This document shows, in pieces, positions 35,075 through 44,000 of a stretch of DNA of 64,000 bases. Every line of letters starts with the position of its first letter. The first letter of the stretch is position 1. The stretch covers positions 124,001 to 188,000 of the forward strand of contig JABJJN010000018.1 in assembly GCA_018660835.1 (NCBI GenBank), written 5' to 3'. Both the position numbers and the translations under genes were made by a program. The notes beneath the pieces were generated by a model. It had not been told where the DNA came from and did not search any database. It saw only the letters and a program-made list of their open reading frames with translations. The DNA is from Gemmatimonadota bacterium (GTDB lineage: Bacteria > Latescibacterota > UBA2968 > UBA8231).

Positions 35075-36520
35075 TTATTGTAGAAGTGTTAATGCATTCT
35101 GTGGCAATGCATTAGCCTGTGCAACCATCGCCGTCGCTGCCTGTGTCAGAATCTGGGCTCTTGTGAAGGCCGAGATCTCCTCCGCCACATCAGCATCACG
35201 GATAGCAGACTCAGCAGCCTGGAGATTCTCGATAGCATTTCCAAGGTTCGCTGAGGTGAACTGGAGTCGATTCTGAACCGCGCCGAGGTCGCCTCTCTGG
35301 CGGGCGACAGCCAGAATGGCTGTGTCGATGCGGGAGATTGCCCCTCGGGAGCTGGTGATATTGGCCACGGACAGGCCCGTCAGATTCAGGACATTTCCAC
35401 TGGCACGCATATCCCCGATGTTGAGAGAAATGCGGTTGTTGGCGTTGTCATTGGCGCCGACCTGCAACACACCCCCCTCGCCAGCTTCGACGATAAGCGA
35501 CTTGCCATCCAGGCGCCCATCTTCATAGGAATTTGCACCCACGGCACCGATCGTGGTCGGCAGACCTTCGACGGTGAGTTCACCTGTGTCGACATGCAAC
35601 TCACCAGTGATCGGGTCGATCAGGGCAAATGCCGTCGAATCCAGCGTATTCAGTTTCGTGTTCAGATCCGCCTGGATAGAGGCAAGCGTCTGCCCCGCGC
35701 CAACAGTCACGGAGTCCGTGCTACCGTCCGCTTTGGCAATGGCGATCACACCGGCCTGACCACTGGCGACGGTGGACTTGAAGGTCGTCCCCGACTGGAC
35801 GTCAGATCCATTGAGAATGACCTGCATTCCAAGACGATCGAAGTTCGCAACGAAGGTCGTTCCTGTGGCGACGACATTCTTGCCATTGTCCCGGTCGAGG
35901 GCTGCCCCAACGTCGATCGATTGCTCCAGACTCGTGCCATCCGGGAGCGTGACCGCCAGAGTAATCTGGTTGTCCTGGTCACTCGTGTCCGTAAAGACGT
36001 AGGTCCCCGGAACCGCTCCAGAGATGCCTACCTCACTTACGCCGGCGAAGCCAGCCAGAGCGGTGGATACAGTGCCTACCTGTGAGACGGCGTTGCCGAA
36101 GCCGGTGAGCAGTACCGTTTTATTGTATGTCGTGGAGAGAGCGATTCGGTCAATTTCCGCCGTCAGCTGGTTGAACTCTGACGTCAGACTCTGACGGTTT
36201 GAATCGTTGATGGTCGAGTTGGCAGATGTAACAGCCAGCTCTCGCATACGAGTGAGCATGGTGCTCACCTCGTTCAGTGATCCTTCAGCCAGCTGAATGA
36301 GACTGACGCCCTGTTCAGCATTTCTGACACCCTGTCGCATACCGAGTAGCTCGGCACGCATTCCTTCCGAGACCGACAGACCAGCTGCGTCGTCGGCACC
36401 GCGGTTGATCCGCAGTCCGGAGGAGAGGCGCTCTACACGTTTCGTGAAGTCGCCAGCGTTTCGGTTCAGGTGTCGACCGGCGTTGAGCGATGTAACATTT
36501 GTACCGAGTCGAAGCGGCAT
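35075..36520 (-). CDS. fliC: Flagellin 5, with a larger middle domain
   Basis: A 481-residue flagellin. Terminal domains are canonical (LNAGRHLNRNAGDFTKRVERL, LSSGLRINRGADDAAGLSVS, AATAMVAQANALPQNALTLLQ, read in segments). An insert of about 90 residues (roughly 237-325), with ADGSTDSVTVGAGQTLASI and PITGELHVDTGELTVEGLP, enlarges the outer domain; the shared centre continues after it. It is the only flagellin here with a visible sigma-54 promoter. Its leader has two identical CsrA-type repeats. Separate control suggests a distinct place in the filament, perhaps made first. Confidence 0.95.
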   Translation of the reverse strand: MPLRLGTNVTSLNAGRHLNRNAGDFTKRVERLSSGLRINRGADDAAGLSVSEGMRAELLGMRQGVRNAEQGVSLIQLAEGSLNEVSTMLTRMRELAVTSANSTINDSNRQSLTSEFNQLTAEIDRIALSTTYNKTVLLTGFGNAVSQVGTVSTALAGFAGVSEVGISGAVPGTYVFTDTSDQDNQITLAVTLPDGTSLEQSIDVGAALDRDNGKNVVATGTTFVANFDRLGMQVILNGSDVQSGTTFKSTVASGQAGVIAIAKADGSTDSVTVGAGQTLASIQADLNTKLNTLDSTAFALIDPITGELHVDTGELTVEGLPTTIGAVGANSYEDGRLDGKSLIVEAGEGGVLQVGANDNANNRISLNIGDMRASGNVLNLTGLSVANITSSRGAISRIDTAILAVARQRGDLGAVQNRLQFTSANLGNAIENLQAAESAIRDADVAEEISAFTRAQILTQAATAMVAQANALPQNALTLLQ

Positions 36521-36526
36521 GGTCTA

Positions 36527-36570
36527 CCTCCTTGGTGGGCCTAATGAGGCCGGGCCGTCCTTGGTGGGCC
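36527..36570 (-). repeat. Duplicated CsrA-type element in the flagellin 5 leader
   Basis: The 13-mer GGCCCACCAAGGA occurs twice (complement of 36529-36541 and 36558-36570). The first includes the ribosome binding site (CAAGGAGG) and the second reads CAAGGACG; both match CANGGANG. Spacing of the copies is 29 bases, suited to a dimeric CsrA. Confidence 0.65.
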
Positions 36571-36658
36571 CTGGACACTCTTGTCTGCTCCAGTAGGCCT
36601 TTTTACGTATGCGCTCCGGCTTCCGGACGGGGAAGCCAGGATTCACACGCGGAGTTTA

Positions 36659-36674
36659 GCAAGGGGTGTGCCAA
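36659..36674 (-). promoter_or_regulatory. Sigma-54 promoter for flagellin 5
   Basis: Minus strand TTGGCAC, five bases, TTGCT: matches the -24/-12 consensus TGGCAC-N5-TTGC in full, with exactly 10 bases between GG and GC. About 140 bases upstream of the start codon. Confidence 0.82.
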
Positions 36675-36765
36675 CTACGATAGCCAAAGTGGTATCAAGA
36701 CCGTATTTTACTGTTTTTACTCGAGTTATAAGTTTTGTAGTCGATAGGTTTCAAACCGACAACAG

Positions 36766-36798
36766 AAAAACCGCGGCGCCCCATAAGGGTAGCCACGG
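36766..36798 (-). terminator. Terminator of the giant glycosyltransferase operon
   Basis: Imperfect 12-base stem CCGCGGCGCCCC / GGGTAGCCACGG with ATAA loop (three mismatches), followed on the minus strand by TTTTTCTGTT; 40 bases past the stop. Confidence 0.7.
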
Positions 36799-36838
36799 TC
36801 ATTGAAAGCACGTGAGAAGGAAGGTTTTGCCGAATTCG

Positions 36839-39800
36839 CTACCCCTTGGCCAATTGCTCCCGCTGATCGTAGCACATTCGTGCCGCGTCTTCTACACCAA
36901 GTTTGGTGTAACAGTCGCCAAGGCGCCCGAAGACTTCTCCGTCCTTCGGATCCGCCTGCAGGAGGGCCTCGTATTCAGCAATTGCCTTCCAGGGCTGCCC
37001 CTGGGTGATAAAAAGCTCCCCAAGGCACTTTCGAGCCTGTAGAATGATGGCATTGCCGCTACCTGGTCCAGGTAGATTTCCTGGAATCTGGGCCGCCTGG
37101 ACAGCGCAGGAGAAGGCGATCTGAGCGCAGGTGATCACATTGCGGTGCACCAGAGCGACGCCGAACTGCAGCAATGCAGGTGCGGCATTCGCAGCGGTTG
37201 ATACATCAGGGGTGCCAGAATCTGTCATCGCCGCAAGCGCCTGGCGCGCCAGGATTGCATTCCAATTGCCCTGGGCCAACTGCGCCTGCAGCAATCCGAG
37301 CTGAATATCGAGCAGATCCTCCTTCTGAGCGTACACGCGTGCTAAGTGCCGCTCCGCCTCGATGAATCGCTCCAATGTCAGATAGAGGTGACCGAGATTT
37401 GCGTGTCCATCGGCATTGTCAGCGTCCATCTCCAGAACCTGCAGATACCAGCGCTCAGCGGCTGCCATGTCTCCCCCGGTCTTGGCGATGTAGCCAAGAT
37501 TCATCAGGGCGGGGGCGTACCCCGGACTCACGGCGAGGACACTGATAAAGGCTTCCTCAGCCTGGTCCAGGCGTCTTGCTTCCAAATCCAGCATCCCACG
37601 ATTGAATCGATGCTTGGCGTCGTCGGGTGAGATGAGCAGGGCCTCAGTCAACGCTTTGTAGGCTTCATCTGCTTGCCCTCTTGCCTTGTAGATCTCAGAC
37701 AACACGCCTAGAGCTTCGCTCCGCCGAACAACGGTGGTCTGTGTCGCGCGGTGCAGCGCCTCGGAGGCGCCGTCGATATCATCCAACTGCGCCAGGGCTC
37801 GGCCCAACACACACAGACTAGAGTAGGTCAGTTCCTGCCGATCAATCGGAAAGAACGTCATTTGCACGTCGGCATTCAGGACGCTGCGTGCCGCTTCAAC
37901 CGCTTCCGTCCACTTCTGGGCTGCAAGATTCGCCTCAGCCATCGAAAAGCAACTCAGGATGTAATCGGGGTCAAAGTCGTAGGCTTTCCCAATCCAGTGC
38001 AGCGCATCTTCAACCTGCTCCATCTTGAGATAGGTACGCCCAAGGAAAAGCAGAGCCGTCGTATAGATGACGTAGTTGTGGTCGGCAAGACACTTGGATT
38101 GCTCGAGGATATGGCGATAGGCTGCGATCGCTTCCTCACCACGGCCGGTCGTGTGGTACGTGAGAGCCACATGCGAGCGGACGATATAGTCACCGGGATG
38201 CTTCTGCAGCCAGCGCTCCATAATGCCGAGATACCGCCGCTTCTTCTCGTGGACTACTTCGGGCGTGGTATAGCCCGTATGCACAACACGAATGTCCGTC
38301 GGCTGCATATCGATACCCAGCCGGCCCAGAGAGGGAGTCACCTGTTCGTGAATCGGCATCTCAAAGCGGATGCCCTCGAGATTCGGAAACAATCGCATCT
38401 GCAAGCAGGACACACTCTCGTAGCCTTGGTCGTCAAGAACAAAGAAGTAGGAACGATCACGTGAGCCGGCCACGAGACGTCGAATCGGCTGATGGAACTC
38501 GACGGGCAGCAGATCGTCCGCATCGAGCCACATGATCCAGTCGCCGGTGGCTAGCTGCAGAGACTGATTGCGCGCCGCAGAAAAATCGTCACACCACTCA
38601 AAAGTCCCCAGCACAGCTCCATAGCTGCGTGCAATATCGACAGTTCCGTCCGTCGATCCCGTATCAATGATGACGATTTCATCGACAACGTCCTTGGCAC
38701 TCTCGAGGCAGTTGCCCAGACGCTCTTCTTCGTTGCGCACGATCATACAAAGGGTGAGACGAGCGTCTGGATTCGTCTGCTCTACATCCGTCACCGTTGC
38801 CGACGACTCGAGACTTGCATAGCTGGTTCGATCCTTCGGCGACGCTGCCAGTGGTTTGCCGGCGAGACTGGGGCGCAGTTCACGCAAGGCCGCCGCCGCT
38901 TCGCTGCGCTCCGGTTGCAGTTCGTGAGCCGCAGCCAATGCCTTGGCGGCCTCTGCGTGGTCACCCATGGCCGCCAGACACTGCCCAAGGAAAAAACGCG
39001 TGCTGTATTCGATCAGCACCGTATCCAAAGGAAAATTGCCATCAATCTCACCGTCGAGGGCCTGCAATAGATGCTCACGCGCTCGGGCGTATTCACCCAT
39101 TTTGGTCAGTGCGTCTCCCATCGATGCGTGGGCGAAGACATCCCCCGACTCGATGGCCAATGCCCGCTCGAAGTCCGGAATCGCGGCAACGAAATCTCCC
39201 GTCTCCAGTCGGCAGCGGCCGCGGAATACAGCTGCATGGCGCTCCAACGATCGGGGTTCGATCGGCGCAGGTGTATTAAGGACACGATCAAAAAACTGGA
39301 TCGCCTGTGGTTTTTCGCCTTCCACGTACGCCGTGTGGCCAAGACGAAAGCAGACATCAAGGTCTTCCGGGTGGTCTGCCGACCAGTCCTCCATCAAGCG
39401 CCGATAGTAGGCGCTCTTACGAGCAACCGTCTCCGGATCGGCATACCCTGTGTGCATGACTCGCACATCGGTGTGCCGCAGAGGCAGTCCTAGACGCCGC
39501 ACACTATCGAGGACGGTCTCATGCACGGGACGCTCAAACCGCAGATCGTCGCGTCGCGGGAACATCTTGATCTGACGAAAGCTGGTGCGGTCCGCTCCTT
39601 CTGTATTCACGAGAGTGAACTGCAGCGCTTGATCAGGAGTCAGTTGCTTGGCTCTGCGTATTTTGTCACGATCCTCAGGCTGCAGGAACTCGTCGGCATC
39701 CAGCCACAGGATCCAATCCCCTACCGTCGCCAGATTCAGTGACTCATTGCGTGCCGCTGCATAGTCATCGCACCAGGGGAAATGGCCGATCTTCGCGCCG

Positions 39801-41059
39801 TGGCTCACGGCGACTGCCACTGTGCCATCTGTCGATCCAGTGTCCACGACGACGATCTCGTCGCCAATGCCTGCCAGACTCTTCAGACAGCGATCCAATT
39901 GCCGAGCACAGTCGCGGGCAATGAGACAGATGCTCAGTTTGTGGACTTTCTTCGTTCCACCATCTTGGGCCAGTGGTGTGTGCGCAACACCGGCAAGGTG
40001 GCGCTCTACTTTCGCAAGATTTTCCGCGATGACATCGTGGTCGGGAGCTAACTGCTGGGCACGACGATAGGACTGTAGAGCGTCTTCGTGTCTACCAAGG
40101 CGAGTCAGCAGACTACCGGTATTGTTGTGGGCCGTGGCGGAATCGGGTGTCCGCAGGAGGACGCGGCTCGTCACCTGCAGGGCTTCTGCCAATCGATCTG
40201 AACGATCGAGCAAATCGGCATGTACCAGATCAACGTTGTCTATTTCCAGATAGCCGGAGGTTGTAGCCTCTTGCCCCGCCATGCCCTTCTCGACATGACG
40301 AATCTGCTCAAGCCCCTCTGCCAGGCGTCCTGCATCACGATAGGCGATCGCCAATTCGTAACGCGCCTGCAGATCGTCCTGATTCTGCGCGAGCTTGCGC
40401 TCCCCCGCTTCAACGTAGCGATCTGATGACCGTTCCTTTTCCACATAGCCGTAGTGATGAATCGGCACGAGGCTGTCGCCAATTCGCTGCCCACTTTCCT
40501 GCAGAGAGGGCTCGACCAATTCGTGCACGGTGCCGCGGAAACGCGTCTGCCGTTGGCGGCGCCAGAGTCGAACCTTCGTCGTCGGAAACCAGCCCGGATA
40601 GCTCTTCTCTTCAACTGCGTAGTCGGTTCCCTCACTTATATGCCACTGATCACGCCCCGAATCGTTGCCATAGTTTCGCGTCGTCAGGCGGTAGGCGTCG
40701 GCGCTGTCATCTGTGAGCAACGAACGAAGGGATTCGTGGTCTCGAGGTGCAAGGATCTCATCACAGTCGAGCACGAGAATCCACTGTCCGCGAGCTCTCT
40801 CGATGGCAGCATTTCTCGCTTCGGAGAAATCCCCAGTCCATGTGTGAGAGAATAATCTTGCGCCATGGCGACGGGCGACGGTTTTGGTGCCATCGCGCGA
40901 CCCGGTGTCGACGACGACCACTTCATCGACAAGACCCTGGACACTGGCAAGGCAACGATCAAGAAAGTCCGCCTCGTCGCGTGCGATCAAACACAGCGAC
41001 AGTTGCAGATTGCCACTGGTGCGTCGTTTTCTCTGAGTTTTTTTCTTCTTCTTCGCCAT
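36839..41059 (-). CDS. Giant glycosyltransferase: three GT2 domains and TPR arrays
   Basis: A 1406-residue protein. It begins with a lysine-rich tail (MAKKKKKTQRKRR) and has three homologous GT-A domains at about 20-205, 374-540 and 767-930. Each has (L/I)C-(L/M)-I-(A/V)-R-(D/N), (I/V)DTGS-x-DGT, an acidic metal motif (LDCDEIL, LDADEFL, LDADDLL) and a later (V/I)HE...HxGY. TPR helices fill 215-350, 555-730 and 950-1400. TPR-GT2 enzymes of this kind glycosylate proteins in several flagellated or surface-layer systems. The ATG overlaps the upstream glycosyltransferase stop by one base (TGATG). Position between csrA and the flagellins suggests flagellin as acceptor; this is inference. Confidence 0.85.
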   Translation of the reverse strand: MAKKKKKTQRKRRTSGNLQLSLCLIARDEADFLDRCLASVQGLVDEVVVVDTGSRDGTKTVARRHGARLFSHTWTGDFSEARNAAIERARGQWILVLDCDEILAPRDHESLRSLLTDDSADAYRLTTRNYGNDSGRDQWHISEGTDYAVEEKSYPGWFPTTKVRLWRRQRQTRFRGTVHELVEPSLQESGQRIGDSLVPIHHYGYVEKERSSDRYVEAGERKLAQNQDDLQARYELAIAYRDAGRLAEGLEQIRHVEKGMAGQEATTSGYLEIDNVDLVHADLLDRSDRLAEALQVTSRVLLRTPDSATAHNNTGSLLTRLGRHEDALQSYRRAQQLAPDHDVIAENLAKVERHLAGVAHTPLAQDGGTKKVHKLSICLIARDCARQLDRCLKSLAGIGDEIVVVDTGSTDGTVAVAVSHGAKIGHFPWCDDYAAARNESLNLATVGDWILWLDADEFLQPEDRDKIRRAKQLTPDQALQFTLVNTEGADRTSFRQIKMFPRRDDLRFERPVHETVLDSVRRLGLPLRHTDVRVMHTGYADPETVARKSAYYRRLMEDWSADHPEDLDVCFRLGHTAYVEGEKPQAIQFFDRVLNTPAPIEPRSLERHAAVFRGRCRLETGDFVAAIPDFERALAIESGDVFAHASMGDALTKMGEYARAREHLLQALDGEIDGNFPLDTVLIEYSTRFFLGQCLAAMGDHAEAAKALAAAHELQPERSEAAAALRELRPSLAGKPLAASPKDRTSYASLESSATVTDVEQTNPDARLTLCMIVRNEEERLGNCLESAKDVVDEIVIIDTGSTDGTVDIARSYGAVLGTFEWCDDFSAARNQSLQLATGDWIMWLDADDLLPVEFHQPIRRLVAGSRDRSYFFVLDDQGYESVSCLQMRLFPNLEGIRFEMPIHEQVTPSLGRLGIDMQPTDIRVVHTGYTTPEVVHEKKRRYLGIMERWLQKHPGDYIVRSHVALTYHTTGRGEEAIAAYRHILEQSKCLADHNYVIYTTALLFLGRTYLKMEQVEDALHWIGKAYDFDPDYILSCFSMAEANLAAQKWTEAVEAARSVLNADVQMTFFPIDRQELTYSSLCVLGRALAQLDDIDGASEALHRATQTTVVRRSEALGVLSEIYKARGQADEAYKALTEALLISPDDAKHRFNRGMLDLEARRLDQAEEAFISVLAVSPGYAPALMNLGYIAKTGGDMAAAERWYLQVLEMDADNADGHANLGHLYLTLERFIEAERHLARVYAQKEDLLDIQLGLLQAQLAQGNWNAILARQALAAMTDSGTPDVSTAANAAPALLQFGVALVHRNVITCAQIAFSCAVQAAQIPGNLPGPGSGNAIILQARKCLGELFITQGQPWKAIAEYEALLQADPKDGEVFGRLGDCYTKLGVEDAARMCYDQREQLAKG

Positions 41060-44000
41060 CAGCCTGATTCGGCCCGCTGCTGTAGAATCGATCGGGCGCG
41101 AGCGTGTTCCGGATCAATCTGAAGCAGGCGCGCCGCCGTAGCACGCGCGTCAGCGTCCTCTTGTCTCAGCAGCTGTACTTCAGCGAGTCGGCCAAGGACC
41201 TCCACATCTTCAGGCACTTGCGCCAGATACGCCAGATAGAGATCGACGGCTTCGCGGGTATCGCCCGTCTGCGTATAGATGAGTCCGAGATTGCAGATCA
41301 AGTCGCGATTGAAAGGATCCAGGTCGCTCGCATGTCGAAAATGTTCAAGGGCCGTGTCCGTCTCCCCCGCCTCCCACGCCATCACCGCGAGATTCACACG
41401 CGCCTCCGCAAGATCGGGATTCAACTCGACAGCAGTGGCGAATCCTGTACGTGCCGCCTCGGTATCACCGGCGCGCGCATGCACGAGCGCACTAAAATTC
41501 TGCGCCCATGCGGACGTCGGATCGATGTTGGTCAGACGGGCTGCGACGGCCGCCGCATCTGTGGGACGTCCCGCATCCAGGCACGCATCTGCGAGCACGA
41601 GCAAGACCTCAACAAAGTCTTCCTTTGCAGCCAGGGAGCGCTCGTAACATTCAATAGCCCCTTCTGTATCACCGCCAGTGCGTCGCCGATCGCCCTCTTC
41701 AAGGGCCGCCACGGCAGCGACCTCTCTGCCACACAGATCAGTCGCTGCCCATCCTGCCGTCAGTGCGACTGTTTCTTCATCCGCGGGATCTTCGACGACG
41801 ACCTCCTCAGCAGCCTGGATCTTCCAATCTCGTCGGCGCAGGGCCCGTGCCAGATTTGCCAGTACAGCAATGGATGCAAAGCCCACATCGAAGCCACCGA
41901 CCTCTGCCAACGCGGAGGCACGAAGTACGACGCAGGGGCTGTCGACGATCGCCGAAATTGAAACTTCTGCGATGTCATTGCCCATCACACCGGAGACGCG
42001 GTCCGGGATCAGCAGACCAAGGCGATCTACCGTCTCAAAGTGAGCGATCAAGGAACGCACGTCTGCAGGATCCATCTCGACATCATGGGCGAGGATGAAC
42101 ACCAACGACACGTCCTCATCCACATTTGACCGAATCGCGTCGAGTTGTTCCCCCAATACATGCTCGTCCTCTAGACTGACTGAATACCGAGCGTGAGCGC
42201 CGACGATCAATTCGAGCGCAGCATCTGTCTCGTGCGTTGGCGCTTCGCCCAGAATGATGGCAGCCGCCTTGATGGCCTGGGGAAGAGCGTCGGGAGTGAG
42301 CGGGAGCTTGTTGAGCGCCTCGAGGGCCTCCTGTGCTTTGTGCGCCGAATCAGCCCAGGTAAAATGGGAGTGAATGTGTGCCATTCCACGCACGCCACGA
42401 CGATGGGCCTCGCTGCGCTCGGTGAAGACGTGCCTCATCTGTTGTCGCAGGGAGGCAAGATCGGGCTCCAGCTCCCATGCTTGACCAGCGGTTTCTTCAC
42501 CACCAAAAATCACGGGCTCGCGGGTGCTGTCGACGAAGTAGCCGATCTCCTCGGGGCAGAAGTCATCGCATGCCCCACCTCGTGTGAGGATCACAGGCAG
42601 ACCGCACGCCATCGCCTCGGCGACGGGCAGCCCAAAGCCCTCGCCGCGATAGGGATGGACCAGAGCGTCAGATGCGGCATAGAGGCGTGGGATCTGATCG
42701 CCGGGTAGATCTTGCGTCAGATATTGAATCTCGGCACAATCGGGATCAGCTTGCAGCTTCTCAATGGCCTCTCCCGCTGTCTGCTGATCGTAGAAGGTAT
42801 GGACGCCCATGTCCTTGATGACGAGGGCAACATCCTCGTCGCAACCAAACTCTGCACCGAAAGCCTGCAGCAGCACATCGATCCCCTTTCGGTGCAGCGT
42901 ACCACCGACAAAGAGGAACCTGAAACTCGCCTTCGTATCGACCACTTCGTGAGCAGTCAGCCCCGGACAGAAACGCTCCGGGTCCACGCCGGGTGGAACC
43001 ACCGCTACGCGCCTGGGGTCGACGCCACTGCTGATGTAGCAGTTGCGCACATAGTTCGTATATGCCCAGACCTGATCGACACGGCCATCCGCAACCGCCT
43101 CCACCCAACTGACGGGCACACTACCAAATTCCCATGGCTGCATGAGTACGTGACGCCCCGTGGCAGGGCGCTCCAGATCAGGTGGCCAGCGATGCCGGAC
43201 GTGGACATCGGCCTCTTCCAGTCCTTGTCCCATGCGGCTTGCAAGCACCTGGAAACGCGGATCCTCCTCGACGCCAAACTGATCGACTTCAAATGGGATC
43301 AGCCCAATGTCCGTGTCACCGTGGCTCAGCATGGCCATGACGAGTTCACGGTTGACGAAGGCCAGACTCGAATGGAGAAAGAATGACCCCTCCCAGTTGA
43401 TGCGCCGAGGTTGCGGCTGATCACTGGGTGCCAGAGGCGCCGCGGGAGTTTCAGACGCAGATGTTGCCTGTACAGGATCTGCCGACGAATCAGATCCGCC
43501 ATTGGGGGTGGCAAGAGTTCGTGCCGCCGCCGCGATCATGTTGACCGGTTGAGTGACAGGCTCCTGGCCCACCTGCAGTCGTCCCACGCCATCGAAACGA
43601 CCATTCCAACGCTCGACAAAGCGGCTCACATTCTCTTGCACGTGATCGTAACGACCCTCTGTCTGTGCTTCATGATGATCGACAACGGCGTCACCACAGT
43701 AGACCACTCGATAACCACGCTCACGGGCCCTCAGGCACAGATCGACGTCCTCGACACCATTGACAAACTGTCCGTCGAATCCCCCTAGTTCTTCGAAGAG
43801 ATCACGTCGAATCATCATACAGGCACCGGTAACCATATCCAGATCGCGCGAAGTGGTCACTCGTGGATCGTCAGCGGCTGCTCCCCGGAACACGTGTTCA
43901 GGGATTCCGTCGACGAGTTCTATACCTGCATGCTGTACGGTGCCGTCCGGATAAAGGCATTGAGCGCCGACAATTCCGATGCGCTCATCTGAGTCTGCAG

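Larger units (their letters stand above)
36521..36838 (-). other. Intergenic region before flagellin 5
   Basis: 318 bases without a gene. Right to left: intrinsic terminator of the giant glycosyltransferase operon (36766-36798), a decamer shared with the flgF promoter region (36711-36720), a sigma-54 promoter (36659-36674) and a leader with duplicated CsrA-type sites. Confidence 0.75.
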
